From contig NZ_CP104398.1 of the NCBI RefSeq assembly GCF_025311495.1, forward strand, positions 1,116,001 through 1,180,000: 64,000 nt of DNA. Reading direction: 5' to 3'. The DNA is from Limosilactobacillus oris (GTDB lineage: Bacteria > Bacillota > Bacilli > Lactobacillales > Lactobacillaceae). The notes beneath the pieces were generated by a model. The model did not search any database. It saw nothing but the letters and a program-made list of their open reading frames with translations, and was not told the DNA's origin. Numbering within the stretch: position 1 is the stretch's first letter; each line of letters begins with the position of its first letter. The position numbers and the translations under genes were made by a program. Positions 35,212-42,988 of the stretch are shown here, piece by piece.

Positions 35212-35297
35212 CCCAACTTCACCTCACTAAAAAGAATAGCTGACTTATTTTATCATTCATCAAATAGCAGTTGCCACCATTTCGGGAAGTTTTCACC

Positions 35298-36521
35298 CTA
35301 ATGCCACAACCGTTGCCAGAAATTGCCAAGAGGAACCTGCTCACTGCTGTAAAGACTATACGTCAGCGGTTCATTATCAATCGTTTTCACCCCATGACTA
35401 GCAACTTCCAGCTCGCCAATCTTTTCGTCGGCACGCACTGGGGCAAGGATCTTCCCGTTTTGTCCGTGACGGTTTAGCCTTACCGCCAAGCTGTAATTCT
35501 TGATGGGCTTGTCACCCCAGACACTGACCTGCTGGGGCCTGATAGCAACTGACCGTTGTGTACCATTAGCGACCCACTGCCGGTGCAGCCAGCGGGGCAG
35601 TGTGATTTGCTCCGTCTTCATTCCTTTGAGCCGGTTGTAGAGTTGCCGGGTAGCAGCAAAACGGGCATTACCACCATCACCATTTGCGTGGAGAACCACC
35701 GTGATCACCCGGTGGCCCCGGTACACGCCAGTGCTAACAAACGATGGGCCAGCGGCAGCAGAAGTTCCGGTCTTCAGGCCATCAATTTTAACCCCCGGAA
35801 CTGCATACTGCTCTCCTGGCAGCATCTTGTTTAAGTTATCAGCCTTCACGGTTTTATTTTTAGCAATATAAAAATCAGCATTTTTCTGCGCCGTTACTTG
35901 AAGCAAGTCCGGATAGGTTTGAACCAAGTAGCGTGCTAAAAGGGCAACATCATTTGCCGTCATCTCGTTTTCCGCATTGTTGGCGTACTGATCCAGTTTT
36001 AAGCCTTTCAGGTCACCATTTGTTAAACCCACTGGATTCACAATCGTAAAATTTTTAAGACCGATTGCCTTGGCCTTCTGATCCATCTTGAGGTTAAACT
36101 CCTCCAAGTTGCTACCATCGGCCTCGGCCAGTGCCAGCGTTGCCCCATCAGCAGACTTGACCATTGCAGCATTCAACAGCTCCCGAACGGTATAGGATTG
36201 TCCCTCTTGGACCCCGATAGCAGAATAGCTCGGATCACTGGCAATCGCCGCCACGTCAGCAGACACATTGACTCTTGTATTAGCAGTAATGATCCGCTGA
36301 TTGAGTTCATCATGGATTACCGCTACCGTCAGCAGTTTGCTGATTGACGCTACCGGCAGCTTCTGATTAGCATTCTGCTCGTACAACACCTGCCCAGTCG
36401 ATGCATCGATCATCACCGCTGCCCGTGCGTTAACCCGTTCACTCGCCAGGGCGCCGGTTGTTAGTTCAGCCAACACCAACGGTAGTACCATTACCAATCG
36501 CAAAACCCTTTTAATTTTCAT
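35298..36521 (-). CDS. dacA: D-alanyl-D-alanine carboxypeptidase (PBP5/DacA type)
   Basis: 407 residues with signal peptide (MKIKRVLRLVMVLPLVLAELTT, cut near ALASE). The active-site SISK lies in LPVASISKLLTV; the second motif reads KSADGATLALAE (SAD rather than SxN), and the third is GLKTGTSAAAG. The C-terminal beta-rich PBP5-associated domain follows. It trims D-Ala from stem peptides at the outer membrane face. GGGGAGA lies six bases before the ATG at 36521; six further upstream codons are open but poorly placed. Confidence 0.9.
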   Translation of the reverse strand: MKIKRVLRLVMVLPLVLAELTTGALASERVNARAAVMIDASTGQVLYEQNANQKLPVASISKLLTVAVIHDELNQRIITANTRVNVSADVAAIASDPSYSAIGVQEGQSYTVRELLNAAMVKSADGATLALAEADGSNLEEFNLKMDQKAKAIGLKNFTIVNPVGLTNGDLKGLKLDQYANNAENEMTANDVALLARYLVQTYPDLLQVTAQKNADFYIAKNKTVKADNLNKMLPGEQYAVPGVKIDGLKTGTSAAAGPSFVSTGVYRGHRVITVVLHANGDGGNARFAATRQLYNRLKGMKTEQITLPRWLHRQWVANGTQRSVAIRPQQVSVWGDKPIKNYSLAVRLNRHGQNGKILAPVRADEKIGELEVASHGVKTIDNEPLTYSLYSSEQVPLGNFWQRLWH

Positions 36522-36616
36522 TACCATTCTCCCCATCATCGCCTTACTGACTGTTAAAACACTCCCATTATATTAATGCTGCCAGCCGATTACAATTACC
36601 CGTCCCCAAAATCAAC

Positions 36617-36653
36617 TAAAAACGGCCTGCTCCGTAATTAACGGAGGGGCCGC
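36617..36653 (-). terminator. Terminator after the ferredoxin-NADP reductase gene
   Basis: cggcc-ctccgt / acggag-ggccg stem (about 36623-36652), minus-strand T-run from 36622 downward. Confidence 0.75.
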
Positions 36654-36664
36654 GAGCTGAATAT

Positions 36665-37663
36665 TTACTTGCCGATTCCCATGGAAGAACTGTGCATCGC
36701 CATTTTTTTATCAGGGTAGAGTGCCTTTGCCAAGGCCGTCACCGCTGTTGGCGCTTCACCAAAGGCGGCGGCAATCAACGCTACCTTTCCCGGATAGGTT
36801 ACTCCATCCCCAATTGCGTACACCCCATCAATGTTAGTCTTCATCGTTGAATCAACCTTAATCAGGTGATGGTCACTCGCCAGGTCCAACGACCATTCAT
36901 TGAGGGCCGCATTATTCGATGTAAACCCGTAATTGACGATCAGCTGATCCACGTTAAGCTGCTTCTCTTCGTCACTGCGCCGCTTCTTCAGGCCCAAAGT
37001 AACCGTTTGGTCAGCTTCAACCTGGATTTCCTTCGGCAGGTAGGGGGTCACCAGGTTGACCCGGGACTGCTGCAACTGGTTAACCGTATGCTCCAACCCG
37101 CGAAATTCATCCCGCCGGTGAACGATGCTGACTTCCTTAGCGACTGGTTCCAGCATCAGCGCAATATCAATTGCCGAGTCCCCGCCGCCAAGCACAGCGA
37201 CCCGCTGGCCTTTATAATCCGCCACGTGATTAACAAAGTAGTGCAACTGGTGTCCCTCAGCCTCATCTGCCCCATCCAAGCTCAGTTTCCGGGGCGTAAA
37301 AGCACCATTCCCTAATGCAATTACGACTGCCCGCGACCGGGAAATACGGTTGGCCGACTTGATAACAAACGTTCCGTCAGCTTCCTTGATGACATCCTCG
37401 ACCGTCTCGTTCAGGTACCGGTCAACCGGGGCCACGGCCATCTGTTGTTCCAGCCGGTCTACTAACTCCTGACCACTAACTCCTGGCATTCCTGCAACGT
37501 CCCAAACCTTCTTTTCTGGATACAGGGCCGCTACCTGCCCGCCAAGCTGTGGCAAGCTCTCAACCAGCTGTGTTTTTAACTCGTGCAGGCCGCAATAAAA
37601 AGCGGCAAACATGCCTGCCGGGCCACCACCGATTATCGTTACGTCATACTTTTCTTCTGCCAT
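36665..37663 (-). CDS. Ferredoxin/flavodoxin-NADP reductase, thioredoxin-reductase-like
   Basis: 332 residues. FAD-binding GGGPAGM (11-17), LPQLGGQVAALYPEK, the NAD(P) motif LGGGDSAID and C-terminal YAIGDGVTYPGKV. It lacks the CxxC pair of true thioredoxin reductases, matching the YumC type that reduces ferredoxin or flavodoxin with NADPH. Cytoplasmic homodimer by family. AAAGGATT lies before the ATG. Single gene with its own terminator. Confidence 0.9.
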   Translation of the reverse strand: MAEEKYDVTIIGGGPAGMFAAFYCGLHELKTQLVESLPQLGGQVAALYPEKKVWDVAGMPGVSGQELVDRLEQQMAVAPVDRYLNETVEDVIKEADGTFVIKSANRISRSRAVVIALGNGAFTPRKLSLDGADEAEGHQLHYFVNHVADYKGQRVAVLGGGDSAIDIALMLEPVAKEVSIVHRRDEFRGLEHTVNQLQQSRVNLVTPYLPKEIQVEADQTVTLGLKKRRSDEEKQLNVDQLIVNYGFTSNNAALNEWSLDLASDHHLIKVDSTMKTNIDGVYAIGDGVTYPGKVALIAAAFGEAPTAVTALAKALYPDKKMAMHSSSMGIGK

Positions 37664-37837
37664 GTTGTAATCCTTTCATTTTAAGCTGCCTTCATTATAT
37701 CATCACTCCTCCAGCGCACCACTTTGCGCACCTTTAAACAAGCTCATCCTTATTAACGGCTAAGCATGGTGCGAGAAAATTCAAATCGAGCTTCAGTAAA
37801 AGGTTTGACGTGCCAATATAGCAATGTTAAAATTTTG

Positions 37838-37851
37838 TAAAAGCGCTATCA
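37838..37851. promoter_or_regulatory. Possible CcpA cre site before the nucleoside hydrolase
   Basis: taaaagcgctatca matches the TGWAANCGNTNWCA consensus except at position 2. It lies about 80 bases before the ATG, so carbon-catabolite control is possible. Confidence 0.45.
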
Positions 37852-37932
37852 CTACGTTGCCTTTAGGCTTCGAGCAAACTAAGATAGGGTAGTAGATAAA
37901 ATTTTTAGTTAAACTTTTTGGAGGGACTAATT

Positions 37933-38898
37933 ATGGCAAAACGGAAAATGATCCTCGATTTGGATACTGGTGTCGATGACGCATTGGCAATTGCTTACGC
38001 ACTTGCCGACCCCGAAGTTGATTTGATTGGGATTGTTAGTTCATACGGAAACAACCTGCTGGATGTCTGTGCGGAAAACAGCCTCAAGCTGCTGGAACTA
38101 TTAGGTCACACTGACATTCCGGTTTTCAAAGGCTTGCCACACTCCAGTACGTCTGATCATTTTGACGTTATGCAGGTTTCCAAAGACATTCACGGTGACA
38201 ACGGTATTGGTGATGTGGAACTGCCTGCTCCGCAACGGGCCGTGGAAGCAGAATCTGGGGTTGATTTCTACATCGATGCCGCTCATAAGTACGGTAAGGA
38301 CCTGATCATCATCCCAACCGGCCCAATGACTAACCTGGCTGCTGCCCTAAAGAAGGACCCGGCAATCGCTGATTTGATTGGCAACGTGACCTTCATGGGC
38401 GGTGCCTTGACCGTTGATGGGAACGTCACTCCAGCCGCTGAAGCCAACATCAACCAGGATGCTAAGGCCGCTGATGAAGTCTTTAAGTCGAACCTGCCAC
38501 TGACGATGGTTGGCCTGGATGTAACCTTACGGACCCTTTTAACGAAGAAGGAAACGCAACAGTGGCGTGACCTTGGTACCGCCGCTGGTAAGGCCTACGC
38601 TGACATCACCGACTTCTACATCGATGCTTATTACAACCTGGACATCGATAAGAACGGCTGTGCCCTGCACGACCCTCTGGCTGTCGGTGTCGGTATCGAC
38701 CCATCATTCGTTAAGACGATCAGCCTCTTCATGCGGTGTGAATACGATCCAGACAGTCCGTTCTACGGTCGGACCGTTGGTGATAACGCCAAGCTGAACG
38801 ATCCTAACCCGAACGTCAAGGTGGCCGTCAATGTTGACAAGGAACGCTACCTCAAGGCCTTCATGGACCACTTAACAACCTTGTTCAAAGAAAACTAG
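37933..38898 (+). CDS. Ribonucleoside hydrolase (IunH/nucleoside hydrolase family)
   Basis: 321 residues. DLDTGVDDALAI (10-21) is the Asp-rich Ca-binding N-terminal signature; PTGPMTNLAAAL, FMGGALTVDGN, EANINQDAKAA and LHDPLAV complete the active site. It hydrolyses purine or pyrimidine ribonucleosides to base and ribose. GGAGGGA lies before the ATG at 37933; the upstream TTG at 37918 overlaps that site and is rejected. Monocistronic; a possible cre site lies upstream. Confidence 0.92.
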   Translation: MAKRKMILDLDTGVDDALAIAYALADPEVDLIGIVSSYGNNLLDVCAENSLKLLELLGHTDIPVFKGLPHSSTSDHFDVMQVSKDIHGDNGIGDVELPAPQRAVEAESGVDFYIDAAHKYGKDLIIIPTGPMTNLAAALKKDPAIADLIGNVTFMGGALTVDGNVTPAAEANINQDAKAADEVFKSNLPLTMVGLDVTLRTLLTKKETQQWRDLGTAAGKAYADITDFYIDAYYNLDIDKNGCALHDPLAVGVGIDPSFVKTISLFMRCEYDPDSPFYGRTVGDNAKLNDPNPNVKVAVNVDKERYLKAFMDHLTTLFKEN

Positions 38899-38916
38899 CA
38901 CAAATACGCCCAATGA

Positions 38917-38964
38917 AGGAACGCAGCAGAAATCCGCGGTGATTTTTGCTGCGTTCCTTTAATT
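38917..38964 (+). terminator. Terminator after the nucleoside hydrolase
   Basis: aaggaacgcagcagaaatc pairs with gatttttgctgcgttcctt (38941-38959), followed by a T-rich end. Confidence 0.8.
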
Positions 38965-39015
38965 TAGGCCAAACTTCGGTATAATTAGCAAAAAGTAATT
39001 AGGAGAGAAAAGTGA

Positions 39016-39987
39016 ATGAAAATTGCTGCTTATAGTGTTGTCCCAGCGGAAAAGCCCTACTTCAAACGGTGGAGCAAGGAGCACCAGGTGGAAGTCAAGT
39101 TAATCGCCGCCCCCCTTTCCCAAGCCACCCTGGATGAGGCCGCCGGCTGTGTTGGCGTTTGTGTCCAACAGCCTTCCGCCCTGGGGGATGCCGCCTTCTA
39201 CCGGCGGTTTGCCCAGATGGGCCTAAAATACATCGGAGTCCGGTCGGCCGGGATCGACTTCGTGGACCTCGCCGCTTGTCAAAAGAACGGTATCAAGGTG
39301 ACTAACGTGCCAGCCTATTCCCCACGCGCGATTGCCGAGATGGGGCTGACCCAAGCACTAGCCCTTTTACGCCGGCTCGGGGAATACCGAGCCGAGATGG
39401 CGCAGGGTAAATTCAGCCTCAACCCCCGCTTGATTAGTAACGAAATCTACAAGCTCACCGTGGGCCTAATCGGTCTTGGGCATATCGGCGGTGAAACCGC
39501 CCGGCTTTACCGGGCGCTGGGGGCCAGAGTGATTGCTTACAACCGCAGTCATAAGATTCAGTATGAATCAGTAGTTGAATACACTGACTTCGCCACCGTA
39601 ATTGCCCAATCGGACATCATCTCGCTGCACACCCCTTTAACTCCCGCTACTAACGGAATGATCGGGGAGGAAGAGTTCCGCAAGATGAAGGACAGTGCCA
39701 TCCTGATTAACATGTCGCGGGGTGGCTTGGTCGATACCCCGGCTCTGATCACCGCATTGCAGCACGGGCAAATTGCCGGTGCCGGGCTGGATACCCTGGC
39801 TAACGAAGCTGAATTTTTCCGGAAGGACGTTCCCGTAGACCAGCTGCCGGCTGACTACCAAACGTTGGCGGCCATGCCGAACGTCATCATTACTCCCCAC
39901 ATTGCTTTCTATACCGCCACTGCCGTTAAAAACATGGTTAACATCGGTTTGGATAACATCTATCGGCAGGAAATTAAAAAAAACTAA
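39016..39987 (+). CDS. D-2-hydroxyacid dehydrogenase (D-LDH/HicDH type)
   Basis: 323 residues with NAD motif GLIGLGHIGGETARLYRALG (about 152-171) and catalytic Arg in NMSRGGLVDT, Glu in LANEAEFF, His in ITPHIAFYT. It interconverts 2-ketoacids and D-2-hydroxyacids; D-lactate dehydrogenase or D-hydroxyisocaproate dehydrogenase are both possible. The N-terminus MKIAAYSVVPAEKPYFKRW resembles D-LDHs of lactobacilli. GGAGAG lies before the ATG. The gene is followed by the promoter of the second WQSR leader. Confidence 0.88.
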   Translation: MKIAAYSVVPAEKPYFKRWSKEHQVEVKLIAAPLSQATLDEAAGCVGVCVQQPSALGDAAFYRRFAQMGLKYIGVRSAGIDFVDLAACQKNGIKVTNVPAYSPRAIAEMGLTQALALLRRLGEYRAEMAQGKFSLNPRLISNEIYKLTVGLIGLGHIGGETARLYRALGARVIAYNRSHKIQYESVVEYTDFATVIAQSDIISLHTPLTPATNGMIGEEEFRKMKDSAILINMSRGGLVDTPALITALQHGQIAGAGLDTLANEAEFFRKDVPVDQLPADYQTLAAMPNVIITPHIAFYTATAVKNMVNIGLDNIYRQEIKKN

Positions 39988-39995
39988 TAAATCTA

Positions 39996-40024
39996 TTGTC
40001 ATTTTATAATCTAAATGCTAAGAT
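39996..40024 (+). promoter_or_regulatory. Promoter of the second WQSR leader
   Basis: TTGTCA (39996-40001), 17-base spacer, TAAGAT (40019-40024). It starts directly after the dehydrogenase stop. Confidence 0.65.
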
Positions 40025-40057
40025 AATGGCAACTTAAGTTTCAGATGGAGGATGACC

Positions 40058-40102
40058 ATGAGTTTCTGCACTGCACAATTGAATAGTTGGCAAAGCCGGT
40101 AA
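40058..40102 (+). CDS. Leader peptide MSFCTAQLNSWQSR
   Basis: Fourteen codons with TGGAGGA just before the ATG, stop TAA. Its end (NSWQSR) and the DNA tggcaaagccggta match the leader at 11610-11660, whereas the peptide starts differ. Conservation is therefore confined to the last codons and stop region, as expected for a ribosome-dependent switch. Confidence 0.78.
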   Translation: MSFCTAQLNSWQSR

Positions 40103-40266
40103 GCTCAGTGTGCCCGTGTTGCAGGTGCATACTGGGGTTGAACAGTGTGCATCTGTACCGGCTTTTTAAGGATCCCATTAAGCCCGTACGGATTTCCACG
40201 TACGGGCTTTTCCTTTCTAACTGACAAGAGGAGCCCCAGCTGCGTGGGAGCTCCTCTTGTTTTTTG
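40088..40266 (+). promoter_or_regulatory. Second WQSR-leader attenuator with tandem terminators
   Basis: aaagccggta in the leader ORF (40092-40101) is perfectly complementary over ten bases to taccggcttt (40156-40165). Two terminators follow: 40181-40190 with 40199-40208, then ttttc; and about 40224-40234 with 40250-40260, then ttttt. Order and spacing match the copy at 11650-11812, including a conserved gcatctgt.ccggct block before the terminators. Confidence 0.72.
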
Positions 40267-40288
40267 ATTAAAGAAAGGTTGATTGTAA

Positions 40289-41275
40289 ATGAAACGAATT
40301 GTAGCAATGATTACTATCCTTATCGTTATTTTAGGCGGCTACTTGGGCCTTACCCGCTTCCAAAGGCAGCATCGCACACCGGTGGTCGGGATCTTGACAA
40401 TGATGCACCACCCCGCCCTAGACCAAATCTACCGCGGATTTGTTGCCGGCCTGGGCGAAGCGGGCTACCACAACGGTAAAAACATCAAGATTGAGTATCA
40501 AAACGCCAACGGTGACCAGGCCAACCTCAAGACAATGGCGGACAAGCTCGTCAATGACCACGCTAAGGTCGTTCTCGGCATTACTACGCCCGCCGCCCAG
40601 TCATTAGCAAACACAAGCAAGTCCACCCCTATTGTTATGGGCGGAATCGGTGATCCCGTGGGTGCCCGGCTCGTGAAAAGCCTCCGGCAGCCCGGCGGGA
40701 ACGTTACCGGAGTACAGTCTGACAACCCGGTTGGCCAGCAGTTAAAACTGGCCAAGCATTTCCTCCCCCACGCCAAGGCCCTGGGCCTGATCTACACGTC
40801 TAGCGACCCTTCCGCGGAATACCAGGCCAAAATGATGATTGCGGACGCCAAGAGAATGCACATCAATTTGAAAGTCTACACAATCGCCTGCGCCAATGAC
40901 CTTAACCAGGTTTCTCAGCAAATGCTCACCCAGGTTGACGGGGTGATGGTCCCGTGTGACAACCTCATCGCGGGCGCAATGAAGACCCTGGTCAAAAATG
41001 CTGACGCAGCCCACAAGCCGGTCTTCCCCGGTGCTGACACGATGGTAAAAGACGGCGGGGTCGCTTCGATTAGTCTCGACCAGTACGGTATGGGAAAAGC
41101 GGCAGCGAAGATGACCGTCCAAATTCTCAAGGGAAAACAGCCGCAGGATATGCCCGTTAACGACTACCAGCATGGCAAGCCAATCCTTAATCTTCAACAG
41201 GCTAAAAAACTCGGTCTAACCATCCCGAGCGGCTTCCAGCAGGAGGCTGCCCAACACGGAACAGTAATTAAATGA
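40289..41275 (+). CDS. Orphan TrpX-like substrate-binding protein
   Basis: 328 residues, clearly a paralog of the protein at 11833 with long shared blocks (MHHPALDQIY, YQNANGDQ, LKTMA, ITTPAAQ, IYTSSD). A single N-terminal hydrophobic anchor (about 5-19) has no lipobox Cys. No permease or ATPase follows: a hairpin and a convergent TauE-type gene come next. It may feed the TrpYZ complex encoded at 12819-14475, or serve as a sensor. It sits behind the same type of WQSR attenuator. ATG at 40289 follows AAGAAAGG. Confidence 0.85.
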   Translation: MKRIVAMITILIVILGGYLGLTRFQRQHRTPVVGILTMMHHPALDQIYRGFVAGLGEAGYHNGKNIKIEYQNANGDQANLKTMADKLVNDHAKVVLGITTPAAQSLANTSKSTPIVMGGIGDPVGARLVKSLRQPGGNVTGVQSDNPVGQQLKLAKHFLPHAKALGLIYTSSDPSAEYQAKMMIADAKRMHINLKVYTIACANDLNQVSQQMLTQVDGVMVPCDNLIAGAMKTLVKNADAAHKPVFPGADTMVKDGGVASISLDQYGMGKAAAKMTVQILKGKQPQDMPVNDYQHGKPILNLQQAKKLGLTIPSGFQQEAAQHGTVIK

Positions 41276-41324
41276 ACAATGAGGGGACGCAGCGGTGAAC
41301 GGAGCGCCCCCTTCATTGTTCATT
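41271..41324. terminator. Long bidirectional terminator hairpin
   Basis: aatgaacaatgagggg pairs with cccccttcattgttcatt across a 20-base middle that is itself partly paired. It overlaps the stop codon of the orphan binding-protein gene. Confidence 0.75.
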
Positions 41325-41337
41325 TAGCTTAACCCAA

Positions 41338-42123
41338 TTACAACAAGTTGCGGACCACCAGCGAAAGCGCTAGGATCAGCGCGCCAACCCCCACGATAAT
41401 CTGCATCAGGCGGCCAGGCAAGCGGCGGACAATCACAGGCCCCAGCGCGCCGCCGATGATATTGCCGATGAACAGCGGAATGACATAGTTCCATTCAATC
41501 GTCGTTTCAAAGGCAAAGATAATGACCGCGATCGTGTTGGTGACCGTCATCGCCACATTCTTCAAGGCATTATTCACGGCAAAGGTCTTCTGCCGATTGA
41601 CCACGGATAGTAGGGTCAGCATCATCACACCGGCACCGGCATTAAAGTAACCGGCGTAGACGCCTACCAGGAAGATCCCGAGCGCGGTCAAAGCGGTGTA
41701 GAGCGGGTGGCGGCCAAGCGAGTGACTGTTAGCCGCCATGGCTTCCTGTGCCTGTCGTGGCCGATGCGGGAAGATTAAAATCAGCCCCGCGATTCCGATG
41801 CAAAATGGCACTAATTCCTGAAAAAATTTCCCGGGTAATGTAAACAGCAGGATTGCTCCCAATACGGCCCCAACAAAAACCAACGGGACAATTAGCCACA
41901 TTTGCCGCTTATCATGCCGTAGCTCCTTAGTCGAGGCCGCAATCGAACTATAAGCACTCCCGACCGTCGACCAGGCGCTTGTAACGTTAGCCATCACGGG
42001 CGGCAGCCCCATCATCAGCAGGGCGGGATAAGAAATCAAAGACGCTAACCCCGCTGCTGCACTGACGATTCCTGCCAACACGCCAACAATAACCAGGGTG
42101 ATAAAAAAGGTGATTCCAGACAT
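41338..42123 (-). CDS. TauE/SafE family sulfite/organic-anion exporter
   Basis: 261 residues, seven to eight helices. GIVSAAAGLASLISYPALL near the start and GVYAGYFNAGAGVMMLTLL in the second half are the paired TauE/SafE motifs. The family exports sulfite, sulfoacetate or related anions; the substrate here is not evident. GAGGAAG lies before the ATG. The TPP riboswitch of the next unit begins about 110 bases upstream on the other strand. Confidence 0.87.
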   Translation of the reverse strand: MSGITFFITLVIVGVLAGIVSAAAGLASLISYPALLMMGLPPVMANVTSAWSTVGSAYSSIAASTKELRHDKRQMWLIVPLVFVGAVLGAILLFTLPGKFFQELVPFCIGIAGLILIFPHRPRQAQEAMAANSHSLGRHPLYTALTALGIFLVGVYAGYFNAGAGVMMLTLLSVVNRQKTFAVNNALKNVAMTVTNTIAVIIFAFETTIEWNYVIPLFIGNIIGGALGPVIVRRLPGRLMQIIVGVGALILALSLVVRNLL

Positions 42124-42192
42124 TATCTTCCTCCATAAGAAAATTAAACAGCTTTATTGTACAACGTTCACCGGCTGGACGGCCCCACTAAT

Positions 42193-42221
42193 TTGAATTT
42201 ACTTTGCTTTTCCGGTATAAT
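42193..42221 (+). promoter_or_regulatory. Promoter of the ykoEDC riboswitch transcript
   Basis: TTGAAT (42193-42198), 17-base spacer, TATAAT (42216-42221). Confidence 0.65.
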
Positions 42222-42237
42222 TGTGGCGAGATTAATA

Positions 42238-42315
42238 CGATGTCTGGGGTGCCATCTGGCTGAGATAATACCCATTGAACCTGACCTGGTTAACACCAGC
42301 GGAGGAAGAATCGGT
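42238..42315 (+). promoter_or_regulatory. TPP riboswitch (thi box)
   Basis: ggggtgcc, CTGAGATaataCCC, GAACCTGAcctGGTTAacACCAGCGgAGGaA match the TPP aptamer order. A terminator (42344-42352 with 42361-42370, then tttt) follows and would form when thiamine pyrophosphate is bound. Confidence 0.95.
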
Positions 42316-42342
42316 AAGATCAATTCATAGTTGAGTTAATGA

Positions 42343-42376
42343 TACCCCGGGGATAACTGTGTCCCGGGGTTTTATT
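42343..42376 (+). terminator. TPP-riboswitch terminator
   Basis: taccccggg and gtcccggggt pair, followed by tttattttg. Confidence 0.85.
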
Positions 42377-42425
42377 TTGCCTAAAGACCGCCTTAATCTT
42401 AATTTTTTCTAAGGAGTGTCTTACA

Positions 42426-42986
42426 ATGCACAAACTTACTTTCCACTTACGCGACATTATTTTGCTAGCCCTAATTGCAATTATCTTTGGGGTGATTTAC
42501 TATGCTGCCGCCTTTGTCTATAACGGTTTGACTGTTCTCTTAACACCGGTAGGCTACGGACCAATCGCCAATGACCTTACAATGGGAATTTGGTGCATGG
42601 CCGGGCCGCTCGCCGGTTTCTTACTCCGTATCCCTGGTTCTTCCTTCCTCGGTGAATTTCTCGGGGCTGCTGTGGAAATGTTCCTCGGTGACCAATGGGG
42701 GGCCTCTAACTTGATTTCCGGAGCAGTTCAGGGGATTGGGACGGAATTAGGGTTCACGTTAACCCTCTATAAGATTTACAACTGGCTCACCGTTATCTTA
42801 ACGAGCGTCACGACCACCATCGTCACCTTTGCCTGGGACTGGTTCCGGAACGGTTATAGCCACTTTGCTCCTAGTATGCTGATCATCATGCTGGTCGCAC
42901 GCTTTCTCTCCATGCTGTTCTTTTCTGGAATCCTCGTCAAGCTGATCGTAAACCTGTTGACGCGGGCCCACGTTATCCGGAGCTAG
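42426..42986 (+). CDS. ykoE: ECF transporter S component YkoE (thiamine precursor)
   Basis: 186 residues, about six helices, with GPIANDLTMGIWCMAGPLAG and GEFLGAAVEMFLGDQWGAS as in the YkoE family. It binds a hydroxymethylpyrimidine-like thiamine precursor or thiamine. It is first gene behind the TPP riboswitch, two bases before the ATPase gene. AAGGAGTG precedes the ATG. Cell-membrane protein that works with YkoD and YkoC. Confidence 0.92.
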   Translation: MHKLTFHLRDIILLALIAIIFGVIYYAAAFVYNGLTVLLTPVGYGPIANDLTMGIWCMAGPLAGFLLRIPGSSFLGEFLGAAVEMFLGDQWGASNLISGAVQGIGTELGFTLTLYKIYNWLTVILTSVTTTIVTFAWDWFRNGYSHFAPSMLIIMLVARFLSMLFFSGILVKLIVNLLTRAHVIRS

Positions 42987-42988
42987 CC

